Positions 40,561 to 50,424 of a stretch of 64,000 nt of DNA are shown here, piece by piece. Every line of letters begins with the position of its first letter. Within the stretch, counting starts at the first letter, position 1. The translations under genes were made by a program, and so were the position numbers. The stretch comes from Pyropia yezoensis (taxonomy: Eukaryota; Rhodophyta; Bangiophyceae; Bangiales; Bangiaceae), in NCBI GenBank assembly GCA_009829735.1, contig CM020618.1:21499346-21563345 (forward strand). The letters run 5' to 3'. The notes below the pieces were generated by a model. That model had not been told where the DNA came from. It saw nothing but the letters and a program-made list of their open reading frames with translations, and ran no database searches.

Positions 40561-41204
40561 TTAGTGTGTTCCGATTGCGTCATGGTGGGGGGGGAAACCA
40601 TAAAGAGAGGGCGACGGGCGGGGGAGGGGGGGCGAATTGAATTTCGATATCTGAGATCCCCGACCTCCGGCTGACACTGACGCGGATCGAACGGGAGGGG
40701 AGGGGATTTGGGCGGCGGCGCGAGATGATGTTGAATTGGACGGTGACGGGGGTGTCCGGGGATGGGTGCTCTCATCCGTCGGCCGCACGTTCAGCCACAG
40801 GCAGGTCCGGTCAGTCGCTTCCCTCGGCGCCCCCCGGGTCTGACGAGAGCCGTAGGTCCACGCGGCCCGCTCGGTGTCGTGTGCTGGTGACAGGCCATTT
40901 GGAGGCACCGCGCGGTGAGCTCGCAGCATGGCAATGCCGTCTGTGGCGGTGGGTTTGAAGGTACACGACTGCCCCCCCTCCCCCCCCACCAAGACGTCCA
41001 GGATGACATTTTTCCCAAACGGTGCTGGTAATGCATTGCAAACGGAGGGGGCCTGCTGGAAGCACCAAAAGGCTGGGTGCCCGCGTCCCAACACGCCGCC
41101 CCACATGCACCGTGGCGAGCAGGCAGTGCCGAGGGTGGGTTCAATTGCAGTGTTGTTATTGTCCCGCAGCACGGTGGCGGTCACTCTCCCAATACGTGCC
41201 GTCG

Positions 41205-41242
<38 letters not shown>

Positions 41243-41256
41243 CGCTCGCTCGCCAT
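40561..41256 (-). CDS. Hypothetical protein, unrecognised
   Basis: A 231-residue frame reads leftward. The apparent N-terminus is poly-Pro, encoded by the complement of the 35-G run at 41208-41242, so the true start may lie after it. The middle (about residues 20-150) has ordinary composition, with several Cys and Trp (for example RCMWGGVLGRGHPAFWCFQQ), unlike the low-complexity shadows elsewhere. No family is recognised, and it may be a fragment of a mobile-element protein. Whether it is translated is doubtful. Confidence 0.25.
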
Positions 41257-41850
41257 GGTTGGGCGAGCCGCACGGATGCTGGCGTGTCAGTCGGCTCAAA
41301 TGCCGCAGTGCATGCGGTGCACTCCGTCCCGCACCCACCGTCGTGCTACTGGCGGCTGCCATGAGCACAGCGTCTGTGCGCGGTCTGCAATTGGGCCGCC
41401 AACCCCATCACCACCACCGCCGCCGCCACACCACCACCGCCACCGCGAGCCCCTCTACCACCACCGCCGCCGCGCCACAGGACACTCTCACGGCAGCCAC
41501 CGTCGGCCACGGGTGCCTCGGCGATGAGACGGATCTTTAATTTCCGGGGCGGTGAGCTCAGGCCACGCGACAGCCCACAGGGGCACGTGGCGGTGCGAGC
41601 ATCCTCCGCTCTGCCCCCTGCCCGAGAGGTAGCGTCGGTTGGGGGGTGGCGGGGGGCGGGCGGCGGGGGAGAGAGGAGGGGGGCGGGGGGGGGGGCGGGG
41701 GGGGGGGGGGCGGGGGGGGGGGGGGCGGGGGGGGGTTGGGAGGACCTGGACCGCCGGCATCCTGACGGCCCGTGTAGCCCATCGCCAGCGTCTACAGCAC
41801 GCGCACGGCAGCGGGTGAGGACCCCGGCCCGGATGGTGCCTTGCCAGACG

Positions 41851-41858
41851 ATAAATAG
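41851..41858 (+). promoter_or_regulatory. TATA-like box upstream of the Fanzor gene
   Basis: ATAAATAG lies 165 bp before the preferred Fanzor ATG (42016) in otherwise very GC-rich DNA. The spacing leaves room for the C-tract leader at about 41929-42001. It is the best TATA-like element near this gene; not proven. Confidence 0.35.
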
Positions 41859-42015
41859 GGCGGTAGGTGGTGCCCCGTGGTTCCCCATCTTTGCCGACCC
41901 CATCAGCCACCGTCGACAATCCCCCCCCCCCCCCCCCCTCCCAGTCGTTCCCACACACACATCCCGCTCTTCCGCCTCCACCCCCCCCCCCCCCCCCCCC
42001 CGCCCCGGATTCACG

Positions 42016-45000
42016 ATGAACGATGATGACGACGGCAGCGACCAAGACATTGGCGTCGACGGGCTGGACGGCGACACCACCTCAGACGAGGAGTGGGACC
42101 CGGCGCAAGAGCAGGCGTACGTTCAAGACGCACGCAACGTGGTGACGCTCAAGCGGGCGGTGCTCGCCGCCAACCTGAGCCGCCTGCAGGGCGTGTCTGC
42201 ACCCCACGGGGGCGACGCGGCCTCGTCGGCCGACTGGTCTGCCGCCGTCGCGCAGTTGCAGCAGGCGGCCAAGGAAGAGGAGGCGGCGGGCCCCCTCGAC
42301 GGCGCCGGCGAGGACCTCGTCGCGGCCATCACAGGCGCGGCACAGGCGGTCAGCGTGTACTGTGGTGGTCGGGCGGCGCCAAGCGAGGCCGAGGTGGAGC
42401 TCGCCGCACGCGCCAAGACGGCCGCTGGGCTGATTGGCGTGGCCGCCGCGGGCTTGCCCCGGCGCGAGGCTGCCACTGACGCACCGCCCGCCCGCAAGGG
42501 GCGGACGCAAAAGTGTAGCGGATGTGGCGAGCCCGGGCACAAGGTCACCTCTTGCAAGGCCCCGGCTGGTGCAGGGCCGGCGGCCGCTGCCGCCGCCGCT
42601 GCCGCTACCGCTGCCGCCGCCGTCCCGGCGGCGGCGGCGGCGGCCGCGTCCAAGTGTCGCGACTGCCTGGGAGGGGGCCACAGCAGCGGGGACGCCGCCT
42701 GCCCGGTGCAGCGGCACTGTGGGGGCGCTCCAGCGGCCTACGACCGCGGCGTCGACCCCGACTGCAAGGACCCGCTTCAGAGCACTGGACGGCAGACGCG
42801 GGCGTGTACCGTGCCGGTGGGCGTCCTGGCAAGGGCGGTGTTTGGGGACGACAAGGACGACGCAGACACGCGCGCGGCGGTGGAGACGGCGCTGCAAGCA
42901 GAGCTGGAGGACCTCTCTGGGGCGGCTACCAAGCTCCGCTTCCTCATGCTCCGCGTCCTCGACGTGGCATTGCGGCGCCTGGTGTCGACCGTCGCGGACG
43001 CAGCCGCCGACGACGCCGACTGGACGGGGGCCGTGCCCGCAAACTGGGCGCCCGTCTGGCTGTGGTTGGCCTGCGCCTGCGGCTGCGAGGGTGTGTCTGG
43101 CAGTCCCCTGCAGACGGGCACCATGTGTGCGGGCTGTGGCAAGGGGCGGGCCAACACGCGGATGGCGCGCGCCCGCTCTGTGGTGACAACGAGCCACCCG
43201 CTGCTGGCAGAGGCGCTCTCCTACGCCCTGACGCAGGTGATGGCCGTCACGGCAGCTGCGTGCGACCGGTATCTTCCGGCGAGCAACAACACGGCACGAT
43301 GGGAGCCCGTCGCCACCATCGTGGCCACCCACGCCGGGTGGTGTGTGGACGCGGCGTGTCGCAAGCTGGGCGCCAAGGCGGCCAAGGACGCGCTGGCCAC
43401 CCCCCCCGCTGCCACGGCTGCTCCAGCGGGCGGCTCTGCCTGGGACACGGAGCGGCGGCTGACGCGGTGGGCGGCCGCGTGCTTCCGCGCGGGGACCGCG
43501 GACAGGGCAACGCCGGGCCGGCGGGGCCTCGACGGCGTCCCCCAGCACCTGGTCCAGGCGCTGGCGCAACGGGTGGCCGTCATGCGGGCGGCCATGCCAC
43601 CCTCTGTGGCGGGCCTCTTTCCAGCAACGCCTGTGAAGAAGCGCCGCTGGTGGGCGTACGTGCCGTTTCTCCTCCACGTCCTGAATGTGGGTGTGGGGAG
43701 CCCGTACGCCCTCATCCCTGGCGCCCGAACGATGCTCCACGGGCACGGCACGCTGGTGCCGGACAAGATGCTCGCCCTGTTGCGGGCAGTTTCGGCCGCC
43801 ACTGGCGTAGGGGTGCGTGGCCACCCCAGTCTTCGGGCATGGCCAGAGCTGCGAACGGGCGGTGCAGCGGTGCTGGCCGCCATGGCTGGTGTCGGTGGCC
43901 GCGCCAACCGGGCCGCCTCCCAGCTGTCTACCGACGGCGTGGCGGTAACGTTTTTTCTGTCTCGACCCGACACGGCCGCAGAGGCCGAGGCGCGGGCGGT
44001 GGCCTGGGCCAAGAAGCTGGACGGCGGTGGACGTGCGCGGGACCGCGGCGGCAAAGGCTTTGCGTCCCGGGCGGGGGTACTGACGCAGCTCGAGCGGGCT
44101 GGCCTGCCGTTGGCGCGCGTCCGGTGGCTCCAGATGGTCGGCGGAGACCCGGGACGGTCTGCCGTACTGTCGGCAGCACCGGGTGAGCGCGTGGCGACGG
44201 CAGACCTCCCAGCCCGCCCCGCCGTAGCCGCGATGCGCGCCTCGTGGTCCCGCCACATGGGCTTGGACGCGCTCAACCGGGCGGCCGTGGCGCTCCTGCG
44301 TGGGGCGGGCGTCCAAGACGGGGTGGCGGCAGCCGCAACCGTGCCCGACGGCCACCCACCGGGGGGGTCTAGGAAGCGGGCGGCGGCGGGCGCCCCGGCT
44401 GCAGGGGCGGGAACAGGGGGGGGCCGTTCCAAGCGACAAGCGCGGCGGTCGTCGCCCGACGGGAGCCACGATGATGCGGCGGCGGTGGCCCCGGCGGCGG
44501 CGGGTGCGACGACGCCCCCTGAGGCAAGGACCTACCAGACGGCGAGCCCCGGCGGTGGCCACGGGCGCGTGCGGCGTGGGCCGCAGGCGTCCATCCGACG
44601 GGCCCGCCGCACCCAGCTCGCCACCTCGGTGCGGCGTGTGCTGCGTCGCACGCGCCTGTCCCGGTGGACTGTGCCCCGTCACGAGGCGGAAAAGGTGGCA
44701 CGGTGGCTGGTGGACCGCACTGCCGCGGCGGGCAACAGTGCCAGCGGCACCACCCCAGACGCGCCGCTGCTGGACCGGGTGGACGCGCTGCCCCGGCGCA
44801 AGGGGTGTCGTCGACTGGCACCCGTCCCCGGCCTTCGCTACAGCCTGAGTGCCGCCCACTTTCGGGAGGCCAGCGGCGGTAACTTTTTGGCCCGTGCGTG
44901 GAAGCAGTGGCGGGCACGCAGCGGTACTGCGGCGGGACCGGTGGCGGTGGCGGTGGCGGTGGCGGGACTGGTGGCGGCGGCGGCGGGTGACGGAGGCGGC

Positions 45001-46221
45001 GTCGCTGGCCACCTACCACCCGTCGACTTGGCAGCAGCACACGGCACGATGCGTACCGGCGACGACAGCAAGCACCTGCATGCAACGCTCGAGTGGGCCG
45101 CCCGTCGCGACACGGCCGCGTACGGCCAGCGATTTGGCGCGCAAGCCACGCGACACCTGCAGGCGGCGCGTGTGCGCAAGGCCATCCAACGCGGCCGCTT
45201 TGCTGCCTCGGTGGCGCGGGACCTGACCGGCGGCCTCCTTCGCCAGGTCCGTGGCGGCGGCGCGGTCGTCGTGGCCATGGGCACCGCGCGCGTGCGCGGG
45301 GGGGACGCCTGGCTCCGCCGCCACCTCCGACGGCTGTGCTGATTTGTCGACCAGGACGAGTTCAACACGAGCAAGGCGTGCTCAGAGTGTCACGACAAGA
45401 TGGTGCTCATCTACCCGACGGGCAACTCCCCCCCCAAGATTCCAAGAGAGCTGAATGGGCCGCCGGCCGGCCCTCTGCCGTCGACACGGCGTGTGCGGAT
45501 GGCGGCTGGGTCGCGTCGGGGGCGGCCAAAGCGGGCCCTCCCCTCTGCTACCCTTGTGACGCGCCGAGGGCCAGACCCCGACGCCTACCGGGAGGCCGTC
45601 CGAGCCACTGCCCGTGCTGCTGCTGTGGCGCGGCGCGCGGCCGCGCTGGCCGCCTGTGCCGTCGAGGACCGCGCCGTCTATGCCGACCCGAGGCGGCTGA
45701 GCGAGTGGGCGGCCAAGGGCTGCTACACGTGCTCTCTCGCGGCCCCACAAGGCCCCGGTCACCCAGCGCCACACCCGCCCGTCATTCGCAATCGGGACGA
45801 CGTTGCGGCCCGCAATATGGCGTGGGTGGCCGCTCGTCGTCTCACGGGTACCAACGTATGGCCTTTCAAGCGCCCGTTTGGTATGAGGTGGGCCTGGACG
45901 ACCAAGCGTCCTCCCAGTGGTGTTCCCGTCCCGCCTGTGCGTCGCACTCGTGCGACTACGCGGGTCGATGTATGGCCCGTACTGGCTGCGGTGGACACTG
46001 TCGGCGACGGTGGGGGTGGCGGTGGCGGTGGCGGTGGCGGTGGCGGTGGCGGTAGGGGGGTTGTCGACGGCGACGCGACGGCGGCGTCCTGTACGACGCG
46101 ACGCGGTGCTCCTGGTGGGGAACAGGTGGCGGCGGCCGGCAGTGCCATGGACGGGGTACGTCGGGCGGAGACGGGGGCGACAGGCGCGCCCCGTGGTCTG
46201 GTGGACACTGCAAGACGCTAA
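42016..46221 (+). pseudogene. Fanzor (eukaryotic TnpB-like RNA-guided nuclease) interrupted by one UGA
   Basis: ATG 42016 (MNDDDDGSD) follows a C-tract leader. Residues 167-180 form a CCHC zinc knuckle (CSGCGEPGHKVTSC), with a variant at about 214-229 and another Cys cluster near 355-380. The RuvC-like nuclease has its first Asp in STDGVAV (Asp 640). The frame meets TGA at 45340-45342 (codon 1109) and continues unchanged: DEFNTSKACSEC supplies the RuvC-II Glu (1115) and the first zinc pair (1122, 1125), GCYTC the second pair (1236, 1239), and NRDDVAARNM the third acidic residue (Asp 1261), ending at TAA 46219. DE(F/Y)xTSKxC plus NRDxxAARNM is diagnostic of Fanzor proteins, which carry a relocated RuvC-II Glu. 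Without readthrough the product lacks two catalytic residues and the zinc ribbon. A stop from a single base change is the simplest explanation. Low-complexity insertions make it longer than usual. Confidence 0.85.
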
Positions 46222-47395
46222 GACAGCGCACATCTTGCCCGTGACCCTCACCTACCACGGGGTGCGTCAGCCGCCCCCTTTTTCGCCGACGAGCTAATTA
46301 TGGGTAATTGTCGGCCGTTCACTAGTAGGTTAGACGCCGGCTTTTCCCGGGGACCTTTCCCAGGATGGGTCGGATTTTTCCCGGAGGGTTTAACCGATAG
46401 TTAGCACCTGCCCCTCGGAGCGCTGGTGCGTCGACCCGGCGTGCTCCCCAAGCCGTCACTCACCTATGGGGGGAACACGGGCCAGCCCCCCCGCGCCGGG
46501 CGGCCTTCTCCCCCAGTCGCGCCCTGGCGCAGCGTGAAGCACGCCATGGGGGGAAGGCGACCTCGCCACCGCCCTGATTGGCACCGTCCCGGCGCATGGC
46601 GCCGGTTTTGCTCCATGGTAGCTGCCGCGCTGGCGTGGCAGCTCCACCTGTCGTCCTTCCGCGGACGGTTTTTCGCCGCCCCGGCCGGCGGGCATGGTCG
46701 GGCGGCTTCACGCCTGCTGCCGCGTCCGAGGCGCAACGCGGAGAGCGCTAGGGGCCATTGGGCGTCTGACGGTGCCAGCGGCGGCTGGCGTCGCCAGCGC
46801 AGACCATTCTTGGCAGCCGACGCCACCGAGCCCAACGGCTTGGCGCCTGAACCACGGCACGGACCCTCTCCATCGATTCAGAGAGGATCCCAAGACATAC
46901 CTCGCCGCCTCGGGGAGTGCGGGGGACGCTGCAGCAACGGGCCGTGCTGCACATGGGCGCTCGTCGTTGACTGAGCACCTGTTGACCTTCTTGCAAGGAC
47001 CACGGCTGCTGGTGTGAGCGGCCTTTGGCACTGGTTGTGGTATGCGAGGCGGGGGGAGAGCCGACGTCTTACCGCTGGTGCGGATAGCTCTGGGGACAGG
47101 ACTCGCCAATGCTGGCGGCATGGGTGTCTACAAGAGCGCGGTGGCGGAAAAGGGGGCGTTGGGCGTTCGAAGTGACTCGCAGCCCTGTAGTGCACACTGA
47201 CGTCTTCCATTTCGATGATGTGGTAGTCTTGTTCCTCGAGTCCGCTGTATGCCGCTGGCGGCTCGCCGAGCTCCCACCCCCACCCCGCCATCTCTCCCCC
47301 CCACCTCTCCCCCACCCCCACCCCCACCCGTTCATCTTCTTCCCCCTCTTGTGCCCTGCACCCCCCACCCTCCCATTCCCTCCCCCCGCCTGGCC
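46222..47395. other. 3' flank of the Fanzor gene; candidate guide-RNA/element end, otherwise unassigned
   Basis: The first 200 bp after the Fanzor stop (to about 46420) are AT-richer, with repeated motifs: TTTTCCCGG, CTTTCCCAGG and TTTTTCCCGGAGGG within 46338-46392, and TAATTATGGGTAATTG at about 46295. In TnpB/Fanzor loci the guide RNA and element end lie 3' of the nuclease gene, so this is where to look; no structure was proved. The rest, to 47395, has open frames on both strands with ordinary-looking patches (for example YSGLEEQDYHIIEMEDVSV on the - strand near 47200), but no recognised gene. It ends in a C-rich tract (47270-47395) that lies downstream of the CAP gene. Confidence 0.35.
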
Positions 47396-48100
47396 CTACG
47401 GATATTTTGCGTACAGGCAGGTCGCCCAAAAGCTCGCCCCAGTATCCCACACCGCACAGCCCGTGTGGGTCCAGCGGGCGTCAAACATGTTGCGGTTGTG
47501 CACGGGCGACGCAATCCAGTTGTCCACCAGCCGCTTGGCCGTCTTTGCCGGCCGCGGGGAGCGGAAGGTCGTCCACGCCACATTCTCTGCAATCCCCACC
47601 GCCCGCCACTTGATCATGAGCGGCCGCAGGGACTGGTGGTAGAGCCGCCCCGCAGAGGCCATGGCCTGAGAGTGGGGGCGCGCGTCACGGACAATCACGC
47701 CCCGCGCGCGGACGCGCGGCAGGCCCCGCTTGACCCGCTCCCGATTGATCAGCCGCACCACGTACTTGGTGACGCCCCCGTCAATCCGCCGGGACACCGC
47801 GTCGAGGGTGCCCGCCGCCGCGGGGGCGGCCGCGCGGTCGACCTTGCCGGTGACAGTGGCGTCATGTGCCGCCGCCGCCTCGTCGGCGAGCCGCACGGTG
47901 GCGGCAGCGGCGCCCGCTGCCTCCGTCCCGGCCGCCGCCGCGGCAGCGTCGTTTGCCCACAGTGAGGCGGGGGGGGCGGTGGCGGGCGGCGCCTGTGGCA
48001 GGGTGCCCGTGGCAGTGGCGGCAGCGGCGGCGGCCAGGGCGGCCACCGCAACGGCCACCGCGGCGGCCAGGGTGGTGATGGTGGGGGTGGTGCGGCCCAT
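47396..48100 (-). CDS. Secreted CAP/SCP (PR-1-like) domain protein
   Basis: Reading leftward from ATG 48100 gives 234 residues ending at TAG 47396. The longer upstream frame (to 48808) is low complexity and is not used. The start MGRTTPTITTLAAAVAVAVA gives a positively charged then hydrophobic, Ala-rich leader, a good signal peptide. An Ala/Pro linker follows, then a compact CAP domain from about residue 110. The motif residues are visible: His in RPHSQAMASAG, Glu in GIAENVAWTTF, and the tail SPVHNRNM...HTGCAVW, matching the CAP pattern W..SP.HR..ml....G. The short single-domain form resembles bacterial YkwD-like and plant PR-1 proteins. Members act outside the cell, often binding sterols or lipids or modifying cell walls; the role here is unknown. 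Probably a host gene. Confidence 0.75.
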   Translation of the reverse strand: MGRTTPTITTLAAAVAVAVAALAAAAAATATGTLPQAPPATAPPASLWANDAAAAAAGTEAAGAAAATVRLADEAAAAHDATVTGKVDRAAAPAAAGTLDAVSRRIDGGVTKYVVRLINRERVKRGLPRVRARGVIVRDARPHSQAMASAGRLYHQSLRPLMIKWRAVGIAENVAWTTFRSPRPAKTAKRLVDNWIASPVHNRNMFDARWTHTGCAVWDTGASFWATCLYAKYP

Positions 48101-48515
48101 CTTAGGGCGCCCCCGCCAAGGGCGACAAACGCCGCAGCGGTGGCTGCGGTGGCGAGTGATGGCGGTGGTGGCGTCCTTGGCGGCAGTGTCCTTGGGGGGG
48201 ATAAGGAAGGGGGACAATGAGTGAGAAGCCGCGGCTGGGGCGGTGGCTGCGCTAACGCCGAGTCGATCCACGTTGACGTGTCGCCGGTCTGCCCTCTTGA
48301 ACCCCGCCGTGGCGTCTGCCGTCCCGGCCCAGTGCGGAATGGACTGGCCAACAGACTCCACACCCCCTGCAGGGGGCGGGCCTGCTGGGGCGCTGGCTAG
48401 CCCTCCCACCAATCCCGCCGCGTTGGCGCGTGAATCCCCAGGAGCGAGCGGCAACGGCCGCCACCGCCACCCCCCCGCCCCCACCCCTCGAGAGGGTTTC
48501 TCCACCGACTCTGCC

Positions 48516-48546
<31 letters not shown>

Positions 48547-49362
48547 AGCACCCTCGCGCACCCGTGTTGCCAATGGGCGTGACAGGGTGACACACTGGTT
48601 GCCACCTGGGAGCCATCAAAGGGCGGTGCACTCTCCACAGAGAGGATGTTTGATCGGGCCAGAGCGGGAGATCAGCCAGCTGCCACAGGTCCTTTGCTTC
48701 ACGCACCGAGTGGGGGGGGACGCGGTCAGCCTCTGCGCGCCCACTCCCCCCCAAAGGCCTCCCACCCGGATCGGCAACGTGACGCTCCCTCGATCCATTC
48801 ACGGTCACTGTGCTCCATTAAAAGGCACGAGAGCGATTTGACAAGGCGCGGGGCTACCGGACTGCGTTGCTGCGGCCTGCGAGACCCGCGCGTTATGGGC
48901 GCTGGGTGGGGTGGCGCGTCCGCTGGCCTGCCGACCCTTGGCCTGCCGACCCTGCGGCCACCTTCACGGTAGAGGCGCGGGTGTCACTCGAGTGGCGTCG
49001 AAACGGAGTCGGGTTTGGAGATCAGGTACAGTATCTACGCATTTGGAGAAGCGCTGGCCACAACACCTTAGCCAGGCATGTGCGAAGCACTCGCGTGAGC
49101 GCGGGCAGCGTCCTGACCTCTACAGTCATTATTCGACTATATGAAGGGGGGCTAGGGGTTAAATCGGAATGTCATTTACAGCGGATTCGCAACGAGTGCG
49201 TGGACTGACAAACACCGCCGGGCGTCGCAGCAGTGTCGACCGATCAAATTACACGCTCGCAAGAAATCCGCGTCATCGGGTGAGGCGAGCAGGGCGCACC
49301 AGTCAGGCGCACAAGTTGCTTCCTACGCACGACCAGTCACAACCACAATAGCACGAAGGAAT
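48101..49362. other. Upstream region of the CAP gene and spacer
   Basis: Contains no supported gene. A 30-C run lies at 48517-48546. The stretch 48830-49360 is less GC-rich, with no recognisable features. The CAP promoter (leftward) should lie within the first few hundred bases. Confidence 0.45.
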
Positions 49363-49806
49363 CTACTCCTCGCACTCGTCCTCCCCCTCCCCTAGCGCCA
49401 TGTCGACCGTCTCATCCAACGCCTCCACATCATCCTCCGCAGCAAACCACTGCTCAACAGCAACGGAGCGCTCATTGTCAGACACACCCTCAAAATCGTC
49501 CCACAAGCGGCTGCTAGCCATCAAAGCTACCACCTCAGAAACGTCAGTGTGGACGTTATCCGCCACAGGTACGACCCCGTGCAGCTGCCGGCGCACTTCA
49601 GCGGCTGCCTCGTCCGGCAAGACCTCTGCAGTGAGCCAGCAGTTAGCCAGCTGCACCGCAGTGACCTTCTCCCACTCCTCAGCGATAATCTTGGCGGCGT
49701 CCCTCCGGATGGTGTTGGTCGGCGGCGACGTCAGCCAGAGGGATGAGCCGAATCGGTGAGGCGCGCCCACGGTCAGTCCTGCGCAACGCATAAAATTATG
49801 GAGCAA
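49363..49806 (-). pseudogene. C-terminal fragment of a pogo/Tigger (CENP-B-like) transposase
   Basis: This 147-residue open frame reads leftward. The segment RDAAKIIAEEWEKVTAVQLA followed by NCW matches the C-terminal helix after the catalytic core in CENP-B/jerky/Tigger-type DDE proteins (pattern: A..I..aW..V....I.nCw). The rest is acidic and ends in GEGEDECEE, like the acidic tails of that group. The DDE core is not present upstream in any frame I could see, so it is a remnant. Call from one motif; moderate. Confidence 0.4.
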
Positions 49807-50424
49807 CTCTCTGGAAAACAGGAATCGCCCTCGGGCGAGGAAGCTTGATTATGTGACCCTGTCATATAATCGAGCCGCATATAACCGAATAATGACTGTA
49901 CTTCGGGTGGTCAGTGTGAGCACTTGAAATTTGTCCAGATCGATTTGAATGTGACTTGGTTATTTAATTGCATTCGGTATTTCCGAAACCGATAGGGTAC
50001 GCATCCCATTTTCCTCTAGCCTGCAAGGTCCTTGCGGCTGTCAGAAGCCCGTCGTGGGGCAACGAGCCGACACTCGCTAGCCCGGGACGGTCGGGCCGGC
50101 CGCTCGTTTGCAGCTCTCTCCATCACGGACGTCCAGCTGCCCGTCAGCTGGCCAGCGCTGCTGCCGTCGTCCCCTTCCACGGCCAGACTCGCCGCCATCC
50201 GTTCCTGTGGTGTGGCGAGTGCCCCGCCGCGGAGAAGTGCCCGGCAGCGACGGTCGTTGCCGCCGCTGGGTGGCATCTCGCCGCTCCCTATTGTGCGTTG
50301 TCTGTTGTTGCACGTCGCGCTGACCCTCAAGACGACTCCGACCGCTCCGCGCGGCTACTCTCTGAGCCTCGCACGGACCCCTCCCCCCCCCCCTGTGTGG
50401 GGAGTGTACTGTACGCGGGCAGCC
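49807..50424. promoter_or_regulatory. Promoter and leader of the CSB-like gene
   Basis: The stretch 49850-50000 is AT-rich (ATGTGACTTGGTTATTTAATTGC). It is followed by a GC-rich leader with a C-tract at about 50384-50396 ending 30 bp before ATG 50425. The ATG context (CAGCCATGGCG) is good for eukaryotic initiation. The reading frame is open upstream through 50032, but the extension lacks conserved character. Confidence 0.5.

Noticed and set aside
41524-42015. Upstream extension of the Fanzor frame
   Set aside because: Encodes poly-Gly/Pro from homopolymers and crosses the TATA-like box; ATG 42016 is the better start.
42082-45012. 976-codon - strand open frame
   Set aside because: Antisense of the Fanzor gene; Arg/Pro-rich, no motif, while the + frame has clear RuvC and zinc motifs.
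45336-45354. GT...AG pair spanning the Fanzor UGA
   Set aside because: Only 19 nt, not a multiple of three, too short for an intron; the frame after the UGA already matches the family.
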